Of a stretch of 64,000 nt of DNA, positions 34,367-43,588 are shown in pieces (positions within the stretch are counted from its first letter, which is position 1; the number at the start of each line of letters is the position of its first letter). The notes beneath the pieces are model-generated. The model did not search any database. It saw nothing but the letters and a program-made list of their open reading frames with translations, and was not told the DNA's origin. Location of the stretch: assembly GCF_035189165.1 (NCBI RefSeq), contig NZ_CP045246.1, positions 868,001 through 932,000 of the forward strand. The letters run 5' to 3'. The DNA is from Arthrobacter sp. JZ12 (lineage in GTDB: Bacteria > Actinomycetota > Actinomycetes > Actinomycetales > Micrococcaceae). Both the position numbers and the translations under genes were made by a program.

Positions 34367-35335
34367 GTGGATTGTGTGAATCTTCCCGCCATCTGGAGTG
34401 CATTGGACCGCCCACTCGATGAAGAATGGTCGCGCCGCTTGGCCAGGAGTGCGCGGCGAGGGAGCCGCATCCGCATCCGGCAGGGCTGCTACGTGGACGC
34501 AGCTGAGTGGAGCTCACTCGATGCGGACGGGCAGTACCGCCTGATCCTTTGGGCGGTATCTCGAACCTCCAAGACTCGACCCCTGCTGGGAGAGGAGTCA
34601 GCGGGCTTCCTGTGGGGCCTGCCGCTGCCCAACACGCCTTCGATGGTGGACGTCCTGGTTCCTCAGGGGTCGGGCCGCAGGTCAGGCAATGGCGTTCGCC
34701 GGATCGTGCGTCCCGACGTCGGGCCCTGCGCCGAAATCGGAGGATTCGCCGTGACTGGAAAGATTTAGACGGCGGTGGAGCTGGCCTTGCGTTATGACTT
34801 TCCCTGGGGCGTGGCGGTCATGGACCGGTTACTCAACGATGCGCGGTTGCCGGCCGAGCGTCGCGCGAACCCTGTCAGCAAGGACGACGTCGCCGCGCAC
34901 ATCGAGACTCTACCGACGGCGCGGGCGAGACGGCGGGCAGGTCGCGTTCTCGACTTCGCGGACGGTCTTGCCATGCTGCCGGGGGAGTCGCTCAGCCGAG
35001 TGCATATGGCGGCATGTGGCTTCGATGCACCCGTGCTGCAGCACGAAGTCTACGACTCTGCCGGTCTTGCGGGCACTGTCGACTTCTACTGGAAGGACGC
35101 CGGCGTTGTGGGCGAGTTCGACGGCCTGACCAAGTACCTGAAACCTGAATACCTGAAGGGTCGTACCCCTTCCCAGGTTGTTATTGACGAGAAGATCCGC
35201 GAGGACCGCATCCGCAGCATCGGTCTGCGCGTGGTGCGCTGGATATGGCCTACCGCTGTGTCGCCGGATGCCCTTCAGAGGTGCCTGCGGGCGGCCGGGG
35301 CACCGCAGAACCGGAAGCCGCTCGTTTGGCGTTAG
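34367..35335 (+). pseudogene. AbiEi-like / DUF559-like protein gene broken by an in-frame TAG
   Basis: The frame runs from GTG 34367 to TAG 34766-34768 (VTGKI-stop) and continues in the same frame (TAVELALRYDFPWGVAVMDRLL) to TAG 35333-35335, so one substitution, probably CAG to TAG, splits a ~322-residue protein. The N-terminal ~60 residues resemble the winged-helix AbiEi antitoxin domain (WSRRLARSARRGSRIRIRQGCYV). The C-terminal part has a DUF559/Vsr-like nuclease pattern (TVDFYWKDAGVVGEFDGLTKY, with EKIREDRIRSIGLRVVRWIW). Such genes are frequent accessory genes in Arthrobacter-like genomes. No partner toxin gene lies next to it. It sits between 86-bp direct repeats. Confidence 0.75.
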
Positions 35336-35408
35336 CAGTTTGGCCATCCGATAGCGGTAAACCCGTATCGGATGGCCAGACTGCTATCGCGGGGCGGAAT
35401 CGGTAACG
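35323..35408. repeat. 86-bp direct repeat, copy 2
   Basis: Starts within the last four codons of the pseudogene and continues beyond it. Its hairpin is longer than in copy 1: AGCAGTTTGGCCATCCGATA pairs with the strand ending at 35384 over about 20 bp with one G-T pair, consistent with a terminator. Confidence 0.9.
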
Positions 35409-35502
35409 GGAAGGGCGCGGGCCCCTTGGCCAGTAGCGCCTACTGGCCTCCCACACCTCGCTGGCGCTCGGCGCGGGTCCCTCGGCCAGTAGGCTTGAGT
35501 CC

Positions 35503-36567
35503 ATGAATCTCCTCATCTCTCCGTGCTGGAATGCTGCCGACTGGGACGCCGCCGTCAACCGACTGAACGGCCACCCGCAACAGCTGTGGGGCTGGGGACA
35601 GACAAAGGCCGATCACGGCTGGCGCGTGGAGCGGCTCCTCCTGAGCCGGAACGGGGAGGCCGTGGCGGCCGCGCAAATCCTGATCCGCAGCCTGCCGCTT
35701 CCGTTCCGGGCACTCGTGTACATTCCGCGCGGACCTGCATGTGCCGCAAGCGACGCACGTGCAGTCCTGGAAGCCGTGGCAGCCTACGCCCGCGAATCAT
35801 ATGCGGGGATTGTGCTCAGCATCGAGCCGGATTGGGACGCAGAATCCGAGTTCGCCGACGCCGTCCGTGCCGCCGGTTTCCGCCAGACCGACAACACCAT
35901 CCTGATACCGCGCACCCTCATCCTGGACCTGACGCGCAGCGAGGATGAACTCCTGGCGGACATGTCCAAGAAGCACCGCCAGTACATCCGCAAGTCGGGC
36001 CGTGAGGAACTCGAGTACCGCGAGGTGACGCGGGACGAGATCCAGGACTGCCTCGCCGTGTACAAGGAGACCGCGGAGCGCGCCGGATTCGGCATCCACG
36101 AGGACGGCTACTACCAGGACATCTTCGACAACCTCGGCCCCGCATCGCCCGTCTTCGCCGCATTCCAGGGCAGCACCATGGTGGCGTTCCTGTGGCTGTC
36201 GGCCAGCGAGTCCACCGCGTTCGAGCTGTACGGCGGTATGACCGACGAAGGTGAGCGCCTCCGCGCGAACTACGCGCTCAAGTGGCTTGCCATCCGCTCC
36301 ATGAAGGAACGCGGGATCACGCGCTACGACTTCAACGGGCTCCTGAACGACGGCGTGTCCAAGTTCAAGATGGGCTGGGCCAAGCATGAGGACATGTTGC
36401 TGGGCACCTGGGACAAGCCGCTCTCACCGCTTTACCCCGCCTACGCCACGGCGATGCCACTGGCCCGGCGCGGACTGTCGAAGGCGCGCAAGGCCGTGGG
36501 ATCGCTCCGGTCTAGGGCTTCGTCTCTTCGAGGCGGCCGCGCACAGGTCCCAACGCCCCAGGGTTAG
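35503..36567 (+). CDS. FemAB/FemX-type peptidoglycan bridge aminoacyltransferase
   Basis: A 354-residue protein with two GNAT-like domains. Visible: HPQQLWGWGQTKADHGWRVERLLL at the start, DMSKKHRQYIRKSGREELEYREV in the middle, and the FemAB C-terminal pattern YGGMTDEGERLRANYALKWLAIRSMKERGITRYDFNGLLNDG...FKMGWAKHE. These enzymes add amino acids from aminoacyl-tRNA to lipid II to build peptidoglycan interpeptide bridges; the amino acid used cannot be told. TAGGCT seven bases before the ATG suggests near-leaderless expression. The 3' end overlaps manA antisense by 56 bp. Confidence 0.88.
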   Translation: MNLLISPCWNAADWDAAVNRLNGHPQQLWGWGQTKADHGWRVERLLLSRNGEAVAAAQILIRSLPLPFRALVYIPRGPACAASDARAVLEAVAAYARESYAGIVLSIEPDWDAESEFADAVRAAGFRQTDNTILIPRTLILDLTRSEDELLADMSKKHRQYIRKSGREELEYREVTRDEIQDCLAVYKETAERAGFGIHEDGYYQDIFDNLGPASPVFAAFQGSTMVAFLWLSASESTAFELYGGMTDEGERLRANYALKWLAIRSMKERGITRYDFNGLLNDGVSKFKMGWAKHEDMLLGTWDKPLSPLYPAYATAMPLARRGLSKARKAVGSLRSRASSLRGGRAQVPTPQG

Positions 36568-37888
36568 GGTCCCCGGCCGCGCCCACCGTGACGGCGAAGG
36601 CGAGGGCGGTGCCGTCGTCGTCCTCGCCGGTTTGGTCCCCGGTGTCCGAGGCAAGGCGCGCCATCACGGGCGATTCGTTCGCGGGAATGAAGGCGCTCTG
36701 GCCGCGGTGGAGGATGAGATCCCCCTTGGGGGAGTCCAGCACCACGGTGCCCGAGACCACGAGGACAACCGCGGGTCCGTTCTGGGCGACGGGGATGTCG
36801 GCTGAAACGGCGTCGTCGCCGAAGGCAACCGGCAGTTCCAGGCGCTGGAGCTGGAACTCATCGAAGGGCGGGCAGTAGAGTTCCTGGCCCAGCGGAGTGG
36901 ACTCCGGCTGCAGCAGCGGAAGGTCCAGGGGTGCGAACTCGACTGTCTTCAGCAGCTCGGCGGTATCCACGTGCTTACCCGTCAGGCCTCCGCGCAGCAC
37001 GTTGTCCGACGACCCCATCACCTCGATGCCAAGGCCCTCGAGATAAGCGTGGATGTTGCCCGCCGGCAGGTAGAGCGCCTGCCCGGGGGTCAGTGTGATG
37101 CGGTTGAGTAGAAGCGCCACCAGGACACCCGGATCGCCCGGGTGGTGTCCGTTGAGCAGTCGGACGGTTTCGACGGCGGTGCGGAGCAGGCCGCCCTCGG
37201 CAGCGGACCCCGGGAAGCCCATTTCCGGCTCATTCTCGAGGGCGCCGACGACGGCCTCGACGGCGGCGCGGGTCCCCGCCCCGCCGGACAGCAGACGGGT
37301 GAAAGCCTCGCGCAGGGCGGTCACCTCGTCGGGGATGCGCAGGTCCGCTACGACGGCGGTCAGGATCCCCGGCGCCCACCCGCTGTGTTTCTCAAGGAGA
37401 GCCACCAGGCCGGCGAAGACCTCCGCAGCCTCCCGGGGGTGGCGGAAGCCGCACAGCGCGTCGAACTCGGTCAGCGCGAAGATCATCTCCGGCTTGGCGA
37501 AGGCGTCCCTGTAGTTACGGTGCGGAGCATCCTGGGGGACTAACGCCGCGTTCTCCCTCTCGAACCCCGCGGCGGCCTGGTCGGGACTGGGGTGCGCCTG
37601 CAGGGACAGCGGGGCGGCTGCGGCGAGCACCTTCATCAGGAACGGCAGCCGGTCGCCGAAGGCCTCGCGCGTGGGGGCGCCGAGCGTACGGTCCGGATCG
37701 GCATCCACCAGCTCGTTCAGCGGCGTGCCGCTATCACCGTGCCCAAGGACGGTTGACGGTGAATCGGGATGCGCCCCGATCCACAGTTCCGCCTCCGGTC
37801 CGCCGGACGGCGTCCGTCCCAGCAGTTCAGCGATTGCCGTCGCCGATCCCCAGGGGTAGGGGCGTAACGGGTTGTCCAGCAGGTACAT
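36512..37888 (-). CDS. manA: Mannose-6-phosphate isomerase, class I
   Basis: This 458-residue zinc isomerase interconverts fructose-6-P and mannose-6-P, feeding GDP-mannose, glycolipid and mannoprotein synthesis. Class I features: NPLRPYPWGSATAIAELLG at the N-terminus, SLQAHPSPDQA (zinc site, about residues 98-108), GQALYLPAGNIHAYLEGLGIEVMGSSDNVLRGGLTGKHVD (about 277-316, zinc ligands and signature). Starts 17 bp after the LCP gene stop, so it is the last gene of a purK-purE-lcp-manA operon. Its product supplies mannose donors that Pmt (60557-62182) ultimately uses. Confidence 0.93.
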   Translation of the reverse strand: MYLLDNPLRPYPWGSATAIAELLGRTPSGGPEAELWIGAHPDSPSTVLGHGDSGTPLNELVDADPDRTLGAPTREAFGDRLPFLMKVLAAAAPLSLQAHPSPDQAAAGFERENAALVPQDAPHRNYRDAFAKPEMIFALTEFDALCGFRHPREAAEVFAGLVALLEKHSGWAPGILTAVVADLRIPDEVTALREAFTRLLSGGAGTRAAVEAVVGALENEPEMGFPGSAAEGGLLRTAVETVRLLNGHHPGDPGVLVALLLNRITLTPGQALYLPAGNIHAYLEGLGIEVMGSSDNVLRGGLTGKHVDTAELLKTVEFAPLDLPLLQPESTPLGQELYCPPFDEFQLQRLELPVAFGDDAVSADIPVAQNGPAVVLVVSGTVVLDSPKGDLILHRGQSAFIPANESPVMARLASDTGDQTGEDDDGTALAFAVTVGAAGDPNPGALGPVRGRLEETKP

Positions 37889-37904
37889 GGCGTACGTCCG
37901 TTCG

Positions 37905-39524
37905 TCAGGCGGGGGAGCATTCCCCGTTGTCGGCCAACAGGCTTTCGAGAGTGGTCCAGTCCTGGTTCACCGCGAGCTGGTGCAGGTACTCCTCGGTGAT
38001 TCCGTCGGTACCCGTCTGTGAGGGAAGCTGGGCAGGAAGCTGTGCGGGTACCTCAGCAGGAAGCTGTGCGGGTACGGCTTCAACCAGTCCGGCCCGCTCG
38101 ACCGGAAGTACCCCGGACGCTTCCGGATCCTCGGGCGAGGCTTCGGCCAGCTTCTCCTGGACACGCTGGTGAATGAGCTCGAAGTCAGGGTAGGTGGAGA
38201 ACAGGTCGCCGGGCTCGCCGAAGTCAGGCGCGCCGATGGTGAGGCGGCCGACGTCGTTGTTCTTCGCCTTGATGGCGAGGTCCACGAAGCTGCCCAGCTG
38301 GTCGCGGGGGATGGAGGTCTCGACAATTTGCGTGCCGGCGGCGGCGATCTCCTGGAAACGGGTGAGCACCGTGGGCGGATCGAGCTGGGCGATCATGGCG
38401 GCCTGGACGCACTGCTGGCGCCGGATCCTCGAATAGTCGGTGGCGTACTCGCGGGATCGGGCGTACCAGAGGGCGTGGTATCCGTCGAGCTTCTGCACGC
38501 CCGGGGCAATCCATTCCGACGGCGGGTAGTACCGCTTCGGGTCGGTGCCCGGGATTTCCTGTGAGGTGACGGGGACCCAGCCGCCGGCGTTGATCGTGAT
38601 TCCGCCCATCGCGTCGATGAGCTTCTCAAAGCCGGCCATGTCCACCAGGATGTAAGCCTGCACTTCGATGCCGAGGATGCCGCTCGCCGCGTCCATCATT
38701 GCCTCGGCGCCCGGGTCCTGGGCGTCGGGGTAGAGGTCCGGGTAGTCCTGGCTGACCACGGGGTAGAGGCTGTTGATGATGCAGTCGTTGCCGCAGTTGT
38801 AGCCGTCGGGCCAAACCTGCCACAGCGGGGAGTTCTCGGAGAACGGCGCGTTCTGGAAGTCACGCGGAATGCTGAAGGTGACGGTGGCGCCGGTTTCGGC
38901 GTCGACGCTGACCACCGAGATGCTGTCGGGACGGCGGCCGGTACGGTCCTCGCCGGCATCGCCCCCCATGAGGAGGAAGTTGTAGCGGCCGTCCACCGGG
39001 TCGAAGGCGGGGCCGGCCTGGAAGATGGTGCCGAAGGTGTTCCGGCCGACGTTCAGCAGGTATGCGGCGTATCCCAGGCCGCCGCTGGTTACGAGCATCA
39101 GTACGGCGAGCGCTGCCGCGACGGTCGGACGCATGCCGCGGTCCAGCAGCGGCGGACGGATGATGCGGAGGGTGTTGATAAAGAGCAGGGCCCACGCGAC
39201 CGCGAGTGCCAGCAGCACTGCGATCAGCAGGAGCGAGAACCATTCGTTGGTGAGCAGGCTCACCAACAGTTGCCGGTTGACGACCGCTGTAACGACGGCG
39301 GCGATCACCAGGAGCCAGACGGTGAAGGTGATGCGCAGGGCACGGCGACCAAGCCGCCGGTCACCGGCAACGATTTGGGCGGCTCCGGGCAGGAGCAGGG
39401 TCAGCACCAGGAGCAGGAATGCCCTTTTGGTGCGGACGGGGGAAGGCGCCGATTCCGGATAGCGGACCGGGTCCGTGAGGATGGTCTGCGCCGACGGCCT
39501 TCCCGGGTGGACCGCCCGACTCAT
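37905..39524 (-). CDS. LytR-CpsA-Psr (LCP) family cell-wall glycopolymer ligase
   Basis: A 539-residue membrane protein with about four N-terminal spans (residues 30-170) and a large extracellular LCP domain from about 185: [37 protein letters not shown], and [24 protein letters not shown] (polyprenyl-phosphate site arginines). LCP enzymes transfer teichoic-acid-like or arabinogalactan-like polymers from lipid carriers to peptidoglycan. The tail has an 8-residue repeat (VPAQLPAE-like). Start at 39524 fixed by 4-bp overlap with purE; a frame running to 40256 is spurious. Confidence 0.92.
   Translation of the reverse strand: MSRAVHPGRPSAQTILTDPVRYPESAPSPVRTKRAFLLLVLTLLLPGAAQIVAGDRRLGRRALRITFTVWLLVIAAVVTAVVNRQLLVSLLTNEWFSLLLIAVLLALAVAWALLFINTLRIIRPPLLDRGMRPTVAAALAVLMLVTSGGLGYAAYLLNVGRNTFGTIFQAGPAFDPVDGRYNFLLMGGDAGEDRTGRRPDSISVVSVDAETGATVTFSIPRDFQNAPFSENSPLWQVWPDGYNCGNDCIINSLYPVVSQDYPDLYPDAQDPGAEAMMDAASGILGIEVQAYILVDMAGFEKLIDAMGGITINAGGWVPVTSQEIPGTDPKRYYPPSEWIAPGVQKLDGYHALWYARSREYATDYSRIRRQQCVQAAMIAQLDPPTVLTRFQEIAAAGTQIVETSIPRDQLGSFVDLAIKAKNNDVGRLTIGAPDFGEPGDLFSTYPDFELIHQRVQEKLAEASPEDPEASGVLPVERAGLVEAVPAQLPAEVPAQLPAQLPSQTGTDGITEEYLHQLAVNQDWTTLESLLADNGECSPA
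38032..38075 (-). repeat. Short tandem repeat in the LCP gene tail
   Basis: A 20-bp sequence GCAGGAAGCTGTGCGGGTAC is perfectly repeated at 38032-38051 and 38056-38075, a 24-bp period coding 8 residues of a Pro/Ala/Gln-rich tail. Confidence 0.7.
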
Positions 39525-40060
39525 GCGCCGCCGTCGCGGTTGCCGGCACGGGCCCGGAGCTTGGCGCCCTTGTCCAGTGCCGTCTGCCGCAGGTCCTTGG
39601 CGAACTCGGCAAGGCGGCCGGACAGTTCCTGGGCCCGCTCGCCGTCGCCCGAGGCCAGGATCCGGACCGCGAGCAGCCCCGCGTTGCGCGCTCCGCCGAC
39701 GGACACGGTGGCCACCGGAATGCCGGCGGGCATCTGCACGATGGACAGCAGGGAATCCATGCCGTCCAGGTGCTTGAGCGGAACCGGGACACCGATCACC
39801 GGAAGTGTGGTGAGGGAGGCAAGCATCCCGGGAAGATGCGCTGCTCCGCCTGCGCCGGCGATGATGACCTTGAGACCGCGGTCTGCCGCGTTTCGTCCGT
39901 AGGCCACCATGTCCTCCGGCATGCGGTGGGCGGAGACGACGTCGGCCTCGTAGGGGATGCCGAATTCGTCCAGCGCGCCCGCGGCGGCTTCCATGACGGG
40001 CCAGTCCGAGTCGGAGCCCATGACCAGGCCCACCAGCGCCGCGGGTGCGGGATTGTTCAC
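39521..40060 (-). CDS. purE: N5-carboxyaminoimidazole ribonucleotide mutase
   Basis: A 179-residue class I PurE, converting N5-CAIR to CAIR in purine synthesis. Motifs: [13 protein letters not shown] (phosphate site), [10 protein letters not shown] (His/Arg) and [16 protein letters not shown]. It overlaps purK upstream and the LCP gene downstream by 4 bp each. The C-terminus is slightly extended (AGNRDGGA). Confidence 0.95.
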   Translation of the reverse strand: MNNPAPAALVGLVMGSDSDWPVMEAAAGALDEFGIPYEADVVSAHRMPEDMVAYGRNAADRGLKVIIAGAGGAAHLPGMLASLTTLPVIGVPVPLKHLDGMDSLLSIVQMPAGIPVATVSVGGARNAGLLAVRILASGDGERAQELSGRLAEFAKDLRQTALDKGAKLRARAGNRDGGA

Positions 40061-41229
40061 AATGTTTCCTTCCGGGGATCGCGACCGTCCCGGAGGATAG
40101 CCGCAGCACGCTCTGCGCGCTCCCTGACCTGTGCCGTTGTGTCACCGGGCAAGGCGATGGCGTTGACGTGGCCGATCTTTCGGCCCGGCCGCACGCTCTT
40201 GCCGTAGGTGTGGATCTTGGCGGCGGGCTCTGCCTGCAACGCCGTCGGATAGGCACTATACAGCTCGGGGTTGTCGCCGCCGAGGATGTTCTTCATGACC
40301 ACCACGCCGGAAGCCAGTGAAGGGTCGCCGAGCGGCAGGCCCAGCACCGCGCGGAGGTGCTGCTCAAACTGGCCGGTAACGGCGCCGTCCATGGTCCAGT
40401 GGCCCGAGTTGTGCGGACGCATGGCGAGCTCATTGATAAGGAAGCCGGCTTCGCTGCCGGGCACCTCGAACATTTCAACGGCCATCACGCCCGTGACCCC
40501 GAGTTCCTCGGCGATGCGCAGCGCAGCTTCCGCGGCGGCCCGGGCGAGTGGTACAGGCAGTTCCTGAGCCGGTGCGATCACCTCGTCACACACGCCGTTG
40601 ACCTGGATTGAGTGGACAACGGGCCACGCGCGGGCCTCGCCGTGGGGCGAGCGTGCGACGAGTGCGGAGAGTTCCCGGCTGAACGGCACCTTCTCCTCCA
40701 CCAGGAGCGGGGCACCGGTGAACCAGTCGGACGCCTCCTGCGCTTCTTCTGGCGTATCAATGACGCGTACGCCCTTGCCGTCGTAGCCGCCGCGGGGGGT
40801 CTTGAGCACGACCGGCCATCCCACCTGATCGCCGAACGCACGTAGCTCCCCGAGGGAGGAAACAGCACTCCACCGCGGGTTGGGAAGCCCGAGGCGGTCG
40901 ATCGCGGCGCGCATCACCAGCTTGTCCTGGGCATGCCGTAGGGCATCCGGGCGCGGCTGAACGTTGACGCCGGCGCTTTCGAGGGCACGGAGGTGTTCCT
41001 CGGGCACATGTTCGTGGTCGAAGGTCAGGACGTCGACGTCCTTGGCGAAAGCCTTGAGGTCTTCCAGGTTCTTGTAGTCACCAACAGCGGCGTTGGCGAC
41101 GGCGGCAACCGCCGACACGTCCGGGCCCTCCGCCAACACACGAAGTTCCAGGCCAAGTTCGACGGCGGGCGGAGCCATCATCCGGGCAAGCTGGCCGCCG
41201 CCCACTACACCAATTACGGGAAAAGTCAC
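40057..41229 (-). CDS. purK: 5-(carboxyamino)imidazole ribonucleotide synthase
   Basis: A 390-residue ATP-grasp enzyme making N5-CAIR from AIR, bicarbonate and ATP. Motifs: [23 protein letters not shown] (about residues 5-27), [25 protein letters not shown] (ATP-grasp glycine loop) and [20 protein letters not shown] start at 41229 chosen because TACCCT (41241-41236) ends six bases upstream, a leaderless promoter layout; the frame continues upstream without family similarity. First gene of purK-purE-lcp-manA. Confidence 0.94.
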   Translation of the reverse strand: MTFPVIGVVGGGQLARMMAPPAVELGLELRVLAEGPDVSAVAAVANAAVGDYKNLEDLKAFAKDVDVLTFDHEHVPEEHLRALESAGVNVQPRPDALRHAQDKLVMRAAIDRLGLPNPRWSAVSSLGELRAFGDQVGWPVVLKTPRGGYDGKGVRVIDTPEEAQEASDWFTGAPLLVEEKVPFSRELSALVARSPHGEARAWPVVHSIQVNGVCDEVIAPAQELPVPLARAAAEAALRIAEELGVTGVMAVEMFEVPGSEAGFLINELAMRPHNSGHWTMDGAVTGQFEQHLRAVLGLPLGDPSLASGVVVMKNILGGDNPELYSAYPTALQAEPAAKIHTYGKSVRPGRKIGHVNAIALPGDTTAQVRERAERAAAILRDGRDPRKETL

Positions 41230-41419
41230 CCCTTCAGGGTACCTAGTGCGGATGGTGCCCCTTGTCCTGTGACCTGTTCGCAACCGCACCTTCCTAGGAA
41301 AGTCCCAAACCGGATCGGTAAACTGGCTCCCCAGTGCTTACCCGGATGCTTCCCGCCGGCGTGCGGCATCGCTTTCTACTGATTGCTTCCAACGAATGCT
41401 TCCTACCGACCGGAGGGTC

Positions 41420-41950
41420 ATGATCACCGAACTTGCTGACCGGGTCCGGGCCCTCGCTTCCCTGTTTTGGCGGGAACTAGCGAAGTTCGGAGCCGTAGGC
41501 GGTGTGGCCTTTGTCATAGACAAAGGTCTGTTCTGGATTCTGATCCACGGTCCCATGGCTGACAGCGAGGTCAAGGCGCAGGTGGTCTCGGCGGCCATTT
41601 CGACAGTCTTCGCCTGGATTGCGAACCGCTACTGGACCTTCCGTCACCGCCGCCGGGCGAACGTCGTCCGGGAGCTGGTGATGTTCCTGTTCATCAATGC
41701 CATCGGTCTCGGTATCGCGGCCGGATTCGTATGGCTCGCCAAGTACCCAATGGATATCTCGGACCGCACCGGGCTGTTCGTGGCCGGCGTCCTCGGCACG
41801 GTTGTTGCAACGGCGGTCCGCTTCGTTGCCTACCGCTTCTGGGTCTTCAACGAGGAGCTGGACCAGGAGCCGGAGTTCGCCCACGACCACGAGATCATCC
41901 ACCCGCACACCGCACCGCCCGAGCAGGTCAGGGAGCCAAGCGAGCAGTAA
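41420..41950 (+). CDS. GtrA family membrane protein
   Basis: A 176-residue protein with four membrane spans typical of GtrA-like flippase components (LAKFGAVGGVAFVIDKGLFWILI; ISTVFAWIANRYWTFRHRR; FVAYRFWVFNEE), which move polyprenyl-linked sugars across the membrane. The ATG at 41420 has GGAGG at 41412-41416. The last 23 bp overlap the opposite-strand TIGR03089 gene. Placed near purK in other actinobacteria too (Rv3277). Confidence 0.88.
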   Translation: MITELADRVRALASLFWRELAKFGAVGGVAFVIDKGLFWILIHGPMADSEVKAQVVSAAISTVFAWIANRYWTFRHRRRANVVRELVMFLFINAIGLGIAAGFVWLAKYPMDISDRTGLFVAGVLGTVVATAVRFVAYRFWVFNEELDQEPEFAHDHEIIHPHTAPPEQVREPSEQ

Positions 41951-42752
41951 CGCGCTCGCCGTCCACCAGCCGTTCGGTGATTTCTACGTCGGGGTGGACA
42001 AGGACGACGGCGCTCCCGCCTGCCCAGATCCGCACTGCAGCGCTGAGCACTGTTCGAAGCGGCAATCCAGCAGGAACAAGCCAAACTCCCGGCAGTGGTG
42101 GTTCCTTCCGGGCGTCGGTTCCGGCCGGGTCGGCGTCGAGCGGGGTAGCAGCCAGCTCCTGGAAGGTGTGGTTACGGCCTCCGGCTGCCATCAGCGGAGC
42201 AGCCCCATCGGCGACCGGGTCCAGATAGACATCACCGTACGAGCGCACAAGCGCCGCATAGTCCACCGCACCATCCGGCAGAGGTCCGGGCCAGCGCATG
42301 TCGAGCGCGCCGGGGGCCACGAGGACCTGCAGCGGGTTGCCCAGCGCTGAAGCCGCCTGGGCCGGGGAAGCCGTGTCAGCTGCGTCCATACTGACCACGA
42401 TGTCGGCCCGGCTCCGGGTCTCAGCGCCGATTCCCGCCGCAGGTTCCGCACCGGACCCCGACGTCGCGGTGTCCACATCATCCGGCACCCGCGTCAGCGC
42501 TCCGACCTGCCAGCAAGCCAATGCCCACACCAGTGATTTCCAATGAGGCGGCATGTCGAGGTGGACCACGGTGTCAGCTGTGCCGTCTAGTTCCTCGACG
42601 AGCAGGTTGGAGGTCTTGGCGACCCAGTTTTCCAGCACCCGGCCGGACAGCTCGACCCGTTCGTGGTTGGGGCCGTACCAGATCAGTCGGGGGCTCCCGG
42701 AGGCCTGCCGGAAGGATTCCAGCAATTCTTCGACGCTTTGCGATGACGTCAT
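41928..42752 (-). CDS. TIGR03089 family protein (AMP-binding-like fragment)
   Basis: A 274-residue actinobacterial protein resembling the N-terminal part of acyl-CoA synthetases: SPRLIWYGPNHERVELSGRVLENWVAKTSNLL, followed by HLDMPPHWKSLVWALACWQVGA. It lacks the P-loop-like and C-terminal domains needed for adenylation, so it is probably not a complete ligase. Function unknown. ATG at 42752 with an AAAGG-type Shine-Dalgarno. A 3' antisense overlap with gtrA suggests both ends are constrained. Confidence 0.82.
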   Translation of the reverse strand: MTSSQSVEELLESFRQASGSPRLIWYGPNHERVELSGRVLENWVAKTSNLLVEELDGTADTVVHLDMPPHWKSLVWALACWQVGALTRVPDDVDTATSGSGAEPAAGIGAETRSRADIVVSMDAADTASPAQAASALGNPLQVLVAPGALDMRWPGPLPDGAVDYAALVRSYGDVYLDPVADGAAPLMAAGGRNHTFQELAATPLDADPAGTDARKEPPLPGVWLVPAGLPLRTVLSAAVRIWAGGSAVVLVHPDVEITERLVDGERVTARLAP

Positions 42753-42912
42753 CGGGTGCTGCCTTTCGCTCGTGCTTTCGTCTGGTTTCATGCTCATCAG
42801 GGCTGCGGCCTGCGGGTTTGGTTGCAGAATCGTAAGATTTACTCCGCGTGGCGTGCCCGCGATCCGGGATTGCAACTCTATAAGATCACCTCCGCCGCTT
42901 GACTCCACCCGT

Positions 42913-42928
42913 ATTACACACGTGTAAT
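42913..42928. promoter_or_regulatory. Palindromic operator-like site upstream of whiB2
   Basis: Perfect inverted repeat ATTACAC-AC-GTGTAAT, 112 bp before the whiB2 start and in an otherwise GC-rich intergenic region. The binding protein is unknown. Confidence 0.5.
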
Positions 42929-43039
42929 TAGGACATCGGATTTGCTTCGGCAGGCGGGTGAATACGGGGCTTCAGCGACTTGCTGACGGTGCCTTTCCCG
43001 CCTTGGTTTCGGCCGAAGCTGCAACACCGGGAGGCTGAG

Positions 43040-43588
43040 ATGGGGCAGGCAGAGCACATTCAGGACCGCACATCCATTGCGGCCCAGGCGTCTGCGCGTT
43101 ATGGATCACGAGGGGTCCCGCAGGATTGGTATGTGGACCCGGCCGACCCGGGTGCTGCGGAGCGTTACCGTCAGCAGACCGAGGCCCTGGAAGATGAGGC
43201 TACCGCCTTCCTTGCCGCGCATGAGGCGCTCAGTGAGGGTTCCGACGTCGAAAACTTCCTGGATGCGGAGCCCGCCGTTGCGCCCCGCCGCCAGGGCGCC
43301 GTCGAGCGTGTTGAACAGGCCGTCTGGATTGGGCTGCCCGGCATCGGCGCAGGTTTCGAGGACGAGGGTGAGCTGGGCTGGCAGTCGGATGCACTGTGCG
43401 CCCAGACGGACCCGGAGGCATTCTTCCCCGAGAAGGGCGGTTCCACGCGTGACGCCAAGAAGGTGTGCGGCGCGTGCAACGTGAAGGCACAGTGCCTGGA
43501 GTACGCGCTTGCCAACGACGAGCGGTTCGGGATCTGGGGAGGGCTCTCTGAGCGTGAGCGCCGCCGGCTACGAAAGCGAGCGGTCTGA
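43040..43588 (+). CDS. whiB2: WhiB-family transcriptional regulator (WhiB2/WhmD-like)
   Basis: A 182-residue regulator whose C-terminal ~75 residues form the Wbl domain. The four [4Fe-4S] cysteines are in ALCAQTD (about 125) and VCGACNVKAQC (C-x2-C-x5-C), followed by the turn motif GIWGGLSERERRRLRKRA. An acidic ~110-residue N-terminal extension makes it longer than most Wbl proteins. WhiB2/WhmD controls septation and cell division in mycobacteria, and the neighbours (DUF3499, metallopeptidase-like gene, mannose metabolism genes) match the whiB2 locus (Rv3260c). GGGAGG precedes the ATG at 43040. Confidence 0.92.
   Translation: MGQAEHIQDRTSIAAQASARYGSRGVPQDWYVDPADPGAAERYRQQTEALEDEATAFLAAHEALSEGSDVENFLDAEPAVAPRRQGAVERVEQAVWIGLPGIGAGFEDEGELGWQSDALCAQTDPEAFFPEKGGSTRDAKKVCGACNVKAQCLEYALANDERFGIWGGLSERERRRLRKRAV

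Noticed and set aside
34766-34768. TAG read through as pyrrolysine or selenocysteine in the AbiEi-like gene
   Set aside because: TAG is not the selenocysteine codon, no pyrrolysine genes are seen, and the gene is an accessory one. A plain nonsense mutation is simpler.
34173-35408. Insertion sequence or integrative element
   Set aside because: No transposase or integrase, no terminal inverted repeats and no target-site duplication beyond the 86-bp repeats, which look like gene-end terminators.
39525-40256. Extension of the LCP gene upstream to 40256
   Set aside because: The added residues are Arg/Pro-rich and overlap purE in another frame. The ATG at 39524 overlaps the purE stop as ATGA.
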